DNA of 64,000 bases. It comes from Frankia alni ACN14a (GTDB lineage: Bacteria; Actinomycetota; Actinomycetes; Frankiales; Frankiaceae). Shown here in pieces: positions 16,994-24,588 of this stretch. The position numbers and the translations under genes were made by a program. Under the pieces are notes generated by a model. It had not been told where the DNA came from and searched no databases. It worked only from the letters and a program-made list of their open reading frames with translations. The stretch is taken from NCBI RefSeq assembly GCF_000058485.1, contig NC_008278.1, positions 3,900,962 to 3,964,961 on the forward strand, in the 5' to 3' direction. Each line of letters begins with the position of its first letter. Within the stretch, counting starts at the first letter, position 1.

Positions 16994-17178
16994 AGTCGGT
17001 CGACCAAAATTGATCATGAACAACACCCACCACCACAAGCACCTGACCACCAACCAGCAGACCCCTCCGGCAACGGATCGGGGGTGCGGGCGGACATGCC
17101 GACCAGACTGCTGGGAGGATGATCGTCCGAGTGGTCCCCGGTGGAGGTCCAGGCGCGGGATCGCGGGAGGGGGGTGGG

Positions 17179-18141
17179 ATGGGCGGCGGAGCGTTGGAGG
17201 TCGACGGCGTGTCCAAGCGCTACGGCGACGTGGTGGCGCTGAACGCGATGTCGTTCGAGGTGCGGGCCGGTGAGCTGTTCGGGTTCGTCGGCAGCAACGG
17301 TGCCGGCAAGACGACCGCGATGCGGATCATCCTCGGGGTGGTCACGGCCGACGCGGGTCAGGTCCGCTACGACGGTGCGCCGCTGACCCTGCGTACCCGT
17401 CGGCGGATCGGCTACATGCCCGAGGAGCGCGGGCTCTATCCGAAGATGAAGGTCGCCGAGCAGTTGCACTACCTCGCCCAGCTCCACGGCCTGGGGCCGG
17501 CGGCCGCGCGCCGGGCGGTGACGCAGTGGACCGAGCGGCTCGGGGTGGCCGCGCGGCGCGACGACGAGGTGCAGAAGCTCAGTCTCGGCAACCAGCAGCG
17601 GGTCCAGCTCGCCGCGGCGCTCGTGCACGATCCGGTGGCCCTGGTGCTCGACGAGCCGTTCTCCGGGTTGGACCCGGTCGCGGTCGACGTGATGAGCGAG
17701 GTGCTGCGGGAGCGGCGCGCCGCCGGGGTGCCGGTGGTGTTCTCCAGCCATCAGCTCGACCTCGTCGAGCGGCTGTGCGATCGGGTCGGGATCGTGCGGG
17801 CGGGCCGGATGGTCGCCTGCGGACCGGTCGACGAGCTGCGGGCCACCGGCGGCGGGCGGCTCGTCGTGGACGCCCCGGACGCGCCGACGGGCTGGGCGGA
17901 CGGGCTGGCCGGGGTGCGGGTGCGTGGGCGGGACGGGTCTCGCACGGTGCTCGAGCTCGCGCCGGGCGCCGACGACCAGGCGGTGCTGCGTGCGGCGCTG
18001 GCGAGCGGTCCGGTGCGCGAGTTCCATCCCCGTCGGCCGTCGCTGGCGGAGCTGTTCCGTGACGTGGTCGGCGCTGGTCTCGGCGCCGAACTTGATCTTG
18101 GCGATGGCGTCGGCGATGGGGTCGGCGATGGCGATGGCTGA
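17179..18141 (+). CDS. ABC-2 exporter ATP-binding protein (NatA-like)
   Basis: About 320 residues, ATG 17179 after a GGGAGG-type ribosome binding site. Walker A is GSNGAGKTT (residues 38-46) and Walker B LVLDEPFSGLD, with the H-loop in SSHQLDLVE. The signature motif is LSLGNQQR instead of LSGGQ, which is characteristic of the NatA/YhaQ exporter branch. The C-terminal extension is about 80 residues and ends in an Asp/Gly-rich tract encoded by a 12-bp DNA repeat. It is translationally coupled to the permease gene, which overlaps its stop. Likely role: ATP-driven efflux of sodium, a peptide or a drug. Confidence 0.92.
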   Translation: MGGGALEVDGVSKRYGDVVALNAMSFEVRAGELFGFVGSNGAGKTTAMRIILGVVTADAGQVRYDGAPLTLRTRRRIGYMPEERGLYPKMKVAEQLHYLAQLHGLGPAAARRAVTQWTERLGVAARRDDEVQKLSLGNQQRVQLAAALVHDPVALVLDEPFSGLDPVAVDVMSEVLRERRAAGVPVVFSSHQLDLVERLCDRVGIVRAGRMVACGPVDELRATGGGRLVVDAPDAPTGWADGLAGVRVRGRDGSRTVLELAPGADDQAVLRAALASGPVREFHPRRPSLAELFRDVVGAGLGAELDLGDGVGDGVGDGDG

Positions 18142-19423
18142 GGCGGACGGTGAGCTGGCGGCGTGGCGGGTGCTGCGCCTGGTCGCCGGCCGGGAGGTCC
18201 GCACGCGGGTGCGCTCGCGGGCGTTCCAGATCACCACGGCGCTGTTCGTCGTCGCGATCGCCGCGAGCGTGCTGGTGACCAGCTCCGTGGGTGGTTCGTC
18301 CCCGCGGCGGGTGGCGGTGACGGCGGCGGACGGCACGCAGGCGGCGGCCATCGTGACGGCGGCGCGTTCGCTCGACGTCGACGTCGCGGTGCGCACCTAC
18401 GCCGACGCCGCGGCCGGGCGGCAGGCGGTGCTCGACGGAGACGTCGACGCCCTCGTGCTGGTGGCGCCGCCGACGGCGGGCGGCGCTGTAGGGACAGATG
18501 GCGCTGCAGGGACGGATGGCGGCGCGGGGACGGATGGCGGCGCGGGGACGGGCGGTGGCTACCGGGTGGTGGTGGACTCCGAGCTCGGCGACTCGCTGAC
18601 GTCCGTGCTGACCGTCGCGGCCCGGCAGGCGGCGTTGGAGGGGCAGATCTCCGCCCTCGGCGGGGATCCGGCGACAGTGGGCCGGGCGGTCGCGACGGCG
18701 GGGGTCGCCGTCACCGCGCTGCGCCCGCGGCCCGAGCGGGACGGCGCGCGGCTGGTGCTCGGGCTGCTCGCCGGTGGGCTGATCTACGTCTCGTTGCTGA
18801 TCTTCGGCCCGGTGGTGGCGCAGAGCGTGATCGAGGAGAAGACGAGCCGGGTGGTGGAGCTGCTGCTGGCCGTCCTGCGCCCGTGGCAGCTCATGGCGGG
18901 CAAGGTGCTGGGGATCGGCGTGGTGGCCCTCGGCCAGCTCGCGCTGATCGGCGCGGTCGGGATCGGGCTGGGGCTGGCCACCGGGGGACTCGACATCCCG
19001 GCGGGGGTCGCCGTGGGATCGGTGGCGCTGGCGCTGCTGTGGTACCTCGTCGGGTTCGCGATGTACGCGCTGATGTTCGCCGCCGCCGGGGCGCTGGTGT
19101 CGCGTCAGGAGGACGCCGGCGGGGTGACCGCCCCGATGATCGCCATGATCCTCATCCCGTACGTGCTGGGCATCTCGGTGCTGCCGTCGTCGCCCGACAG
19201 CGGGTTGATCCTGACCCTGGCGATCGTCCCGCTGTTCGCGCCGATCCTGATGCCGATGGTGATCGGGATCGGCAGTGTGGCGGTCTGGCAGGTGCTGGTC
19301 GCGTTGGCGTTGAGCCTGGCGTGGATCGCGGTGCTGGTCTGGCTGGCCGGTCGGGTGTACGGCAACGCGGTGAAGCGGTCGGGGACGCGGGTGGCGCTGC
19401 GCGACGCCCTGCGCGCGGCCTGA
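18128..19423 (+). CDS. ABC-2 exporter permease (NatB/YhaP-like)
   Basis: About 431 residues; ATG 18128 or 18134, both overlapping the end of the ATPase gene. There is one N-terminal membrane helix (ALFVVAIAASVLVTSS), then an extracytoplasmic domain of about 170 residues, then five to six C-terminal helices beginning GLLAGGLIYVSLLIFG. The motif IEEKTSRVVELLL after the second helix is diagnostic of the NatB family. The extracytoplasmic domain carries a Gly/Thr/Asp spacer made by an 18-bp tandem repeat. It forms the exporter with the upstream ATPase. Confidence 0.9.
   Translation: MAMAEADGELAAWRVLRLVAGREVRTRVRSRAFQITTALFVVAIAASVLVTSSVGGSSPRRVAVTAADGTQAAAIVTAARSLDVDVAVRTYADAAAGRQAVLDGDVDALVLVAPPTAGGAVGTDGAAGTDGGAGTDGGAGTGGGYRVVVDSELGDSLTSVLTVAARQAALEGQISALGGDPATVGRAVATAGVAVTALRPRPERDGARLVLGLLAGGLIYVSLLIFGPVVAQSVIEEKTSRVVELLLAVLRPWQLMAGKVLGIGVVALGQLALIGAVGIGLGLATGGLDIPAGVAVGSVALALLWYLVGFAMYALMFAAAGALVSRQEDAGGVTAPMIAMILIPYVLGISVLPSSPDSGLILTLAIVPLFAPILMPMVIGIGSVAVWQVLVALALSLAWIAVLVWLAGRVYGNAVKRSGTRVALRDALRAA
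18482..18553 (+). repeat. In-frame 18-bp tandem repeat within the ABC permease
   Basis: Four consecutive 18-base units (18482, 18500, 18518, 18536) encode GAVGTD, GAAGTD, GGAGTD and GGAGTG. Because the unit is a multiple of three, copy-number changes keep the frame. They only lengthen a flexible spacer in the extracytoplasmic domain. Confidence 0.9.
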
Positions 19424-19638
19424 GCTCGGCGCCCGGCGTGAGTCCCGTGCCCGGCCTGAGCTCGCGCCCGGCGTGAGCCCGGCGTCCGAGGCCGCCGTCG
19501 GCGCGCCGCGGTCGGTAGCATCCGGAGCGATCGACCGGGCGTCGGCCATCGCGGCGGCGCCCAGGCCAGCGACGACCGACGCCGGCCGGCCGGGCGCCGT
19601 CGCCGGCCGGTCAGGGAAAAGAGAACAGGGAGCGGTTC

Positions 19639-20580
19639 GTGCGAGACATCGCCGTCTTCAGCGGCAGTGCCCATCCCATCCTCGCCGAGGAGATCTGCGC
19701 GCACCTCGACGTGCCGCTGCACCGGGTGCGGGTCCAGCGGTTCGCGAACGACTGCCTGGAGGTGCAGCTGCCGGCGAACTGCCGGGAGCGCGACGTGTTC
19801 CTCATCCAGCCGCTGGTCACCCCGGTCCAGGAGAACCTCGTCGAGCTGCTGCTGATGCTGGACGCGGCGCGCGGGGCGTCGGCGGCGCGCACGACGGTGG
19901 TCCTGCCGCACTACGCCTACGCGCGTTCCGACAAGAAGGACGCGCCGCGGATCTCGATCGGCGGGCGGCTCGTCGCGGACCTGCTCGTGGCCGCCGGGGC
20001 GAGCCGGGTGCTGGCGATGACGCTGCACTCCCCGCAGGTGCACGGCTTCTTCAGCGTGCCGGTGGACCATCTGCACGCGCTGCGGGAGCTCGCCAAGCAC
20101 TTCCGCCGCCACGACCTGTCGAACACGACGGTGGTGTCGCCGGACCTGGGTAACGCCAAGGAGGCGGCGGCGTTCGCGCGGATGCTCGGGGTGCGGGTCG
20201 CGGCCGGGGCCAAGCAGCGTTTCGCCGACGACCGGGTGAGCATCTCGACCGTCATCGGGGATGTGGCCGGCCGGGACGTCATCGTCCTCGACGACGAGAT
20301 CGCCAAGGGCAGCACGGTGCTGGAGCTGCTCGAACGGCTGCGGGAGCTCGACGTGCGCTCGGTGCGGGTGGCGTGCACGCACGGGCTGTTCTCCGCCGGG
20401 GCGCTCAAGCGGATCTCCGACCAGCCGGACGTCGTGGAGATCGTCTGCACGAACACGGTGCCGATCCCGCTGGACGACCGGGTGCCGAAGCTGGAGGTGC
20501 TCACGGTCGCCCCGCCGCTGGCCGAGGCGATCCGCCGCATCCACAACGGCGAGTCCGTCAGCGCCCTGTTCGACGCCTGA
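19639..20580 (+). CDS. Ribose-phosphate pyrophosphokinase-like protein (PRPP synthetase paralogue)
   Basis: A 313-residue member of the PRPP synthetase family, GTG 19639 after AGGGAG. It makes PRPP from ribose-5-phosphate and ATP, or is a regulatory paralogue. The ATP region reads PHYAYARSDKKD, where typical enzymes have PYYGYARQDRK. The PRPP-binding loop is VIVLDDEIAKGST, where the usual loop is VDDMIDTGGT-like. The family fold is therefore intact, but the ribose-phosphate loop is altered. The sequence is divergent from the housekeeping Prs expected elsewhere. It appears to be a single-gene unit ending at the strong hairpin at 20597-20645. Confidence 0.88.
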   Translation: MRDIAVFSGSAHPILAEEICAHLDVPLHRVRVQRFANDCLEVQLPANCRERDVFLIQPLVTPVQENLVELLLMLDAARGASAARTTVVLPHYAYARSDKKDAPRISIGGRLVADLLVAAGASRVLAMTLHSPQVHGFFSVPVDHLHALRELAKHFRRHDLSNTTVVSPDLGNAKEAAAFARMLGVRVAAGAKQRFADDRVSISTVIGDVAGRDVIVLDDEIAKGSTVLELLERLRELDVRSVRVACTHGLFSAGALKRISDQPDVVEIVCTNTVPIPLDDRVPKLEVLTVAPPLAEAIRRIHNGESVSALFDA

Positions 20581-20596
20581 CCCCTCTCGGCACCCC

Positions 20597-20645
20597 CTGC
20601 TTATCCAGAGGGACGAAACGGACACGGAGGCCTCTGGATAAGCAG
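20597..20645. terminator. Perfect 15-bp inverted repeat after the PRPP synthetase gene
   Basis: Arms CTGCTTATCCAGAGG (20597-20611) and CCTCTGGATAAGCAG (20631-20645) are exactly complementary and separated by 19 bases. They begin 17 bases after the stop codon. There is no T-tract, as is common for actinobacterial terminators. The loop is longer than usual, so a protein-binding or recombination role is possible. A G-rich tract follows (about 20646-20740). Confidence 0.65.
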
Positions 20646-20824
20646 CGGGCCAGGCCGGGCAGGGGAGGGACCAGGGCCGGGCAGGGGGCCGGGCTGGGCC
20701 GGGGCAGGGGGCCGGGCTGGGGCGGAAGGGTAGGACGGCGGTAACGGGCGGGACCTGTGGCCCGCGGCGCGGCGGGGAACAGGTCAGGATTGGCTGATGT
20801 CAGCGTCCGCTGTACCGTTGAAGC

Positions 20825-21208
20825 ATGGTCAAGGTCGCGTCGCAGGCTGAGGTGCTCGCCCGGTTCGGTCACGCGCTGTCCGATCCGACGCGGGCGCGGC
20901 TGCTGCTGGTGCTGCGGGCCGGCGGGGCGTACCCGTCGGAGCTGGCGGAGATCCTCGGCGTGGGCCGCACCAACCTGTCCAACCATCTCGCCTGCCTGCG
21001 TGGCTGCGGGCTGGTCGTCGCGACCCCGGAGGGTCGCCGCCAGCGTTACGAACTCGCCGACGACAAGCTCCGCCACGCGCTCGGTGACCTGCTCGACGTC
21101 GTCCTCGCCGTCGACACCGAGCACGTGCACCCCGCCGGCGACGCCGTCGTCGCAGGGGCTGCGGTGGCACCGGCCGGGTCCTCCCTGGCGGGGGTGGGTG
21201 AGTCATGA
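20825..21208 (+). CDS. ArsR/SmtB-family metal sensor, CmtR-like
   Basis: A 127-residue winged-helix repressor, ATG 20825. The recognition helix carries the pair Cys57 and Cys61 in LACLRGCGLV. These are the same positions as the Cd(II)/Pb(II)-binding cysteines known for mycobacterial CmtR. The C-terminal third cysteine used by CmtR is absent; instead the tail offers DTEHVHP, so metal preference may differ. The stop overlaps the start of the metal exporter gene by ATGA, so the two are co-translated. The expected logic is that metal binding releases DNA and induces the exporter. Confidence 0.9.
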   Translation: MVKVASQAEVLARFGHALSDPTRARLLLVLRAGGAYPSELAEILGVGRTNLSNHLACLRGCGLVVATPEGRRQRYELADDKLRHALGDLLDVVLAVDTEHVHPAGDAVVAGAAVAPAGSSLAGVGES

Positions 21209-22377
21209 CCACGCCCGACCACGGCCACGACCACGAGCCGCACGTCGGTCACGTCGGTCACGACACGGACCATGCCCACGACGCCAGCCAGGCGCACGGG
21301 GCTCGGTCTGCGCACGACCCCGGCCACGATCACCCTCTCGGCCACCCGCCTGGGAACGGCCACGTGCACGCCCACGCCCATGGTCACGGGCACAGTCACG
21401 GGGTGGCGGCGGGGCGGGGGAGCGCGCGGCAGCGGCGCCGGTTGTGGCTGGCGGCCGGGCTGAACCTGGCGATCGTCGTCGGGCAGGCGGTGGCCGGGTT
21501 CGCCGCGGGGTCCGTCGGCCTGCTCGCCGACGCCGGGCACAACCTGACCGACACCGCCGGGGTGGTCCTCGCGCTGGTGGCGCTGACGTTGTCGCAGCGT
21601 CCGCCGTCGGCGCGGCGCACGTTCGGCGGGGTGCGCTGGCCGGTGCTCGCCGCGCAGGCGAACGCCGCGGCGGTGCTGGTGGTGACGGCGCTGCTGGCCG
21701 TCGAGTCGCTGCGCCGCCTCGGCGCGCACGGCTCGGTCGACGGCCCGGTGGTCGTCGCCGTCGCGCTCGTCGCGGCGGTCGTCAACGCGGCCAGCGCCCT
21801 GGCCGTCCACGAACGCGACGCCGATCTGAACACCCGCGCCGCCGTGCTGCACCTGGCCGGAGACGCGGCGGTGTCGGTGGCGGTCGCCGCGTCCGGTCTG
21901 GTGATCTGGCTGGTCGGCGGCTGGAACTGGCTGGACCCGCTGGTCTCCCTGCTGATCGCCGTGTTGATCGCCGGGCAGGGGATGAAGCTGCTGGTCAGCG
22001 CGTCGCGGGTGCTGCTGGAGGCGACGCCGGAGAGCCTGGACGTCGCAGCGGTGCGCGCGGACATCCTGCGCGACACCCATGTCCTCGACGTGCACGACCT
22101 GCATGTGTGGAGCCTGTCCGACCGGGTCTTCGCCGCCTCGGTGCACCTGGAACTCGGTCATCTCGACGGCGTGCAGGATGGTCATCCCAGCCTGGCGCAG
22201 GCGCGGGCGGTGTCCGACGGGATCAAGGCGATGCTCGCGGAGCGGTACGCCATCACCCACGTGACGATCGAGTCCGAGTGCGAGCCGTGCACCCCCCCGC
22301 ACGACGACCCGTGCGGCATCGCCCGTGACCGCGCGGCGGCCGGCGAGCCGAGGATGTCCGGGGCCGGCCGCGACTGA
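21205..22377 (+). CDS. czcD: Cation diffusion facilitator (CzcD-like metal exporter)
   Basis: A 390-residue inner-membrane antiporter that expels Zn, Cd or Co. The first 66 residues are very His-rich (repeated GHDH, HAHAHGHGHSH), a metal-buffering extension. Six helices follow. Transport-site residues appear as LLADAGHNLTD in helix 2 and HLAGDAAVSV in helix 5. The cytoplasmic domain starts near VLLEATPES and contains HDLHVWSLSD, standard for CDF proteins. ATG overlaps the sensor gene stop. Together they form a two-gene metal-resistance operon. Confidence 0.93.
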   Translation: MTTPDHGHDHEPHVGHVGHDTDHAHDASQAHGARSAHDPGHDHPLGHPPGNGHVHAHAHGHGHSHGVAAGRGSARQRRRLWLAAGLNLAIVVGQAVAGFAAGSVGLLADAGHNLTDTAGVVLALVALTLSQRPPSARRTFGGVRWPVLAAQANAAAVLVVTALLAVESLRRLGAHGSVDGPVVVAVALVAAVVNAASALAVHERDADLNTRAAVLHLAGDAAVSVAVAASGLVIWLVGGWNWLDPLVSLLIAVLIAGQGMKLLVSASRVLLEATPESLDVAAVRADILRDTHVLDVHDLHVWSLSDRVFAASVHLELGHLDGVQDGHPSLAQARAVSDGIKAMLAERYAITHVTIESECEPCTPPHDDPCGIARDRAAAGEPRMSGAGRD

Positions 22378-22385
22378 TCGGCTGC

Positions 22386-22637
22386 CGTTACCGGCCACGC
22401 CCGCGGATCGACCTGCCCGAGCTGCTGTTCGAGGTGCATGCCTGGACCGGGTTCCTCGACGCCTACGTCCACGTCTCCGGTGCGCAGGCCCGCTTCACCG
22501 ACCACGAACAGCCCGGCACTCACTCGCGGCCGGTCCAGCTCGACGTCACCGACGACGCCTCCGTGCAGGCCGCGGCGGCCGCCATCGACGCCGACGGCAT
22601 CCTCCCTGGTGATCTTCACTTCCCTTGCGCACGATGA
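22386..22637 (+). pseudogene. Chimeric debris: Tn3 transposase fragment fused to an SDR fragment
   Basis: One open frame first reads RIDLPELLFEVHAWTGFLDA and then YVHVSGAQAR, a conserved piece of the Tn3-family TnpA C-terminal half. It then switches at about 22525 to PVQLDVTDDASVQAAAA, a piece of an SDR. Bases 22532-22577 are identical over 46 bp to the reverse complement of 29221-29266, inside the intact SDR gene at 28717-29412. The join must therefore be the product of recombination. It is not a functional gene. Confidence 0.75.
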
Positions 22638-22889
22638 AGGCGACGGCCCCGTGCAGGCCGGCCTCGGGGAGCTCCATGTAGCAGACGCCGATCGCGTCGA
22701 GGGTGGCGTTCGGAACCCCACCGGTATCGCCTGGCCACAGGTGCGGGAACTGCTGGCGGCAGGCGCGGAATGTTCGGCCCATCCCTCACCACCGGCGCAC
22801 GCCGCCACCAGCAGCATGCAGACCACACCCGCCGCAGTCCGCATCGAAGGATGCGAGGATCGCCTGCGCACCATTCCCTGCCCTGACAC
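22620..22889 (-). pseudogene. Possible small lipoprotein, frameshifted
   Basis: From about 22844 the minus strand encodes a lipoprotein-like signal, VVCMLLVAACAGG, with a lipobox cysteine. After it the plausible protein sequence continues only in another frame: TFRACRQQFPHLWPGDTGG, then LDAIGVCYMELPEAG and AVAFIVRKG. It ends against the Tn3/SDR debris. I do not recognise the family. A one-base shift near 22780 plus 3' truncation would explain it. Confidence 0.35.
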
Positions 22890-22908
22890 TATTACGTAGC
22901 CAGTCGGC

Positions 22909-23601
22909 TCAGTCGGCGGTGATGTGCGCGATGCCGATGGGCATGCGGTCGGTGAAGGCGGTGACGCCGAAGGTCTTGTTCAGGGCGCCCGCGGCGGTGT
23001 CGGTCAGCTGCACCTGGGTTCCGTCGAGCTTGGCGCGGCCCGCGCTGTCCTTGCTGATCTTCAGGTTGGTGCCGTCGAGGTGGAACAGCGGGACCTTGGC
23101 GTTACCCATCTCGACAACCTCGGCGTTGAGCATGGAGGTGCCCGGGTCGACGGTGAAGTTCTGCACGGTCAGGGTCTTCGTCCCGGCGGAGAACCGCAAT
23201 CCGCTGCCCTGATGCTCGATGTGTCCCTGGACGTATGGGGTGACCTGCGTCCGGTCGAAGATCTTCACTGCGCCGCCGGTGATCGGGAAGTCGAGGGTCG
23301 GCCCGTACTGCTGGGTGAGTTTTCCGGTGCCGGTCGGGGCGACCGCGACACCGAGCGACTTCAGTGCGGTCAGGACGGCCGGGTCCACCGCGACGGCGGT
23401 GTCGCTGCCGGTGAGTGCGGCAATCGCGGCCTGCGGGGCGGGCGACGCGCTGGCCGCCGGGGTTGCCGGGGCTGCGGCTGCGGCGCTGCCACCACTGCCG
23501 CCGTTGCTGTCGCCGCTGTCGCCGCAGGCGGCGAGGCCGAGCAGGAGCGGGCCGGCGAGGAACGCGCTGGCGGTGGCGGCGGCGAGGCGAGGACGGCGCA
23601 T
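22909..23601 (-). CDS. Secreted lipoprotein of unknown function
   Basis: A 230-residue protein, ATG 23601 after GGGAG. The signal peptide ends in the lipobox LLGLAAC (about residues 20-26), then a Gly/Ser/Ala linker. The mature domain of about 170 residues is rich in beta-strand patterns (GGAVKIFDRTQVTPYVQG, FSAGTKTLTVQNFTVDPG), suggesting a membrane-anchored beta-sandwich at the outer face. It lies downstream of the SigK/RskA genes on the same strand. A SigK-like promoter is visible in its leader, so it may be a target of that sigma factor. Confidence 0.8.
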   Translation of the reverse strand: MRRPRLAAATASAFLAGPLLLGLAACGDSGDSNGGSGGSAAAAAPATPAASASPAPQAAIAALTGSDTAVAVDPAVLTALKSLGVAVAPTGTGKLTQQYGPTLDFPITGGAVKIFDRTQVTPYVQGHIEHQGSGLRFSAGTKTLTVQNFTVDPGTSMLNAEVVEMGNAKVPLFHLDGTNLKISKDSAGRAKLDGTQVQLTDTAAGALNKTFGVTAFTDRMPIGIAHITAD

Positions 23602-23637
23602 GAGATCTCCCGAGGTCGTGGTGAGCTGACACCAGGA

Positions 23638-23664
23638 GTTCGGACCGTTGCGCCCCGCGGATTG
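23638..23664 (-). promoter_or_regulatory. Candidate SigK-type ECF promoter of the lipoprotein gene
   Basis: Read on the minus strand, CAATCC (23659-23664) and CCGAAC (23638-23643) are separated by 15 bases and lie 37 bases upstream of the ATG. They resemble the -35 CCATCC and -10 CCGAAT elements reported for mycobacterial SigK, though the spacer is shorter than usual. This is a match by eye and needs a transcription start site. Confidence 0.4.
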
Positions 23665-23685
23665 GTCCCCACCTCGGTTTTCCGA

Positions 23686-23764
23686 GCCGGCGTCGCAGTT
23701 TTCGGCCGGCGTCGTAGTTTCCTGGCCGGCATTGCAGTTTCCTGGCCGGCATCGCGGTCGCGGT
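23686..23764. repeat. About four 20-bp tandem units upstream of the lipoprotein gene
   Basis: Units starting GCCGGC and continuing through GCAGTTTCCTG begin at 23686, 23705, 23725 and 23745, the last diverged. They sit 85-165 bases upstream of the lipoprotein start, just beyond the candidate promoter. They could be a binding array or simple slippage. Confidence 0.65.
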
Positions 23765-23796
23765 CGCGGGTGGCGCATGAGCCGGGGCCGGGACGG

Positions 23797-24588
23797 TCAG
23801 CTGGGCAACGGCGTCGTGCCGACGGGCGGTGTCGTCGGCACGGGTGAGCCGCCGGATGGTTCGACGGTGAGCGCGAGGGAGCGGGCACCGCGGACGTCGT
23901 CGAGCTGCCAGATCCCCGCACCCGCCCGGCCGTCCACGAAGCCGGCCGAGCGGGGTCCCGCCGCCGAGATCAACCAGAGCTGGTAGGTCCGGCCGGCGGG
24001 CAGCGTGGGCAGTCCCCGGGCGGACACCACGGCGATGTGTCCGACGCTTGCGGTGCGCAGCGTCCCCCCGCCGTGCAGGGACGCGGCGTCGGTGGCGACG
24101 AGGGCGGCGGCGGCCAGCCTCCGGGCCTGCTCGGTCTGGGCTCGGGCGGCGCTGAGCTGGTGGCGCTCGTCGAGGGCGACGCCCCCGAGCACACCGCAGG
24201 CGACGACCGCGGCCGCAGCCACCGCGGCGATCGCGCGGGCCGCAGGGGACGGGCGGGATGCGCGGTCGCCGTGGTGGCCCGCACGCCGGGTCGAGAGCCG
24301 GGTGGGATGGCGGGTCGTCGGCGGATCCGCGGGGGGTGGCGCCGGCGGCACGGCGGGGGGGCGTTGGCGGGTCACCGAGATCGCGTCGAGGACGGCGTCG
24401 CGCAGGGCCGGCGGCGGTGCCTCGGCCGTCAGTTGGGCGAGGTTCGCCGCGGCGCGGGAGAGCCGGTCCGCCTCGGCGGCGCACGCCGGGCAGGCGGCAA
24501 TGTGCTCCTCGGCGGCCGACCGGTCGGCGGCATCGAGGGCGTCGAGGGCGTAGGCGGCGGTCAGAGTGTGCGCGTCGGCGGTGTTCAT
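23797..24588 (-). CDS. rskA: Anti-sigma-K factor, RskA-like, zinc-binding
   Basis: A 263-residue membrane protein. The N-terminal anti-sigma domain contains HIAACPAC, the H-x3-C-x2-C zinc motif, at about residues 29-36. A Pro-rich linker precedes one membrane helix (IAAVAAAAVVACGVLGGV, about 118-135). The extracytoplasmic RskA-type C-terminal domain contains RTYQLWLI and the RSLALTVEPSGGS ending typical of the family. It holds SigK inactive until intramembrane proteolysis. ATG overlaps the sigma gene stop by four bases. Confidence 0.92.
   Translation of the reverse strand: MNTADAHTLTAAYALDALDAADRSAAEEHIAACPACAAEADRLSRAAANLAQLTAEAPPPALRDAVLDAISVTRQRPPAVPPAPPPADPPTTRHPTRLSTRRAGHHGDRASRPSPAARAIAAVAAAAVVACGVLGGVALDERHQLSAARAQTEQARRLAAAALVATDAASLHGGGTLRTASVGHIAVVSARGLPTLPAGRTYQLWLISAAGPRSAGFVDGRAGAGIWQLDDVRGARSLALTVEPSGGSPVPTTPPVGTTPLPS

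Noticed and set aside
20646-20740. G-rich tract that could form a G-quadruplex
   Set aside because: Runs of GGG are frequent by chance at this GC content; no conserved position or gene link supports a function.
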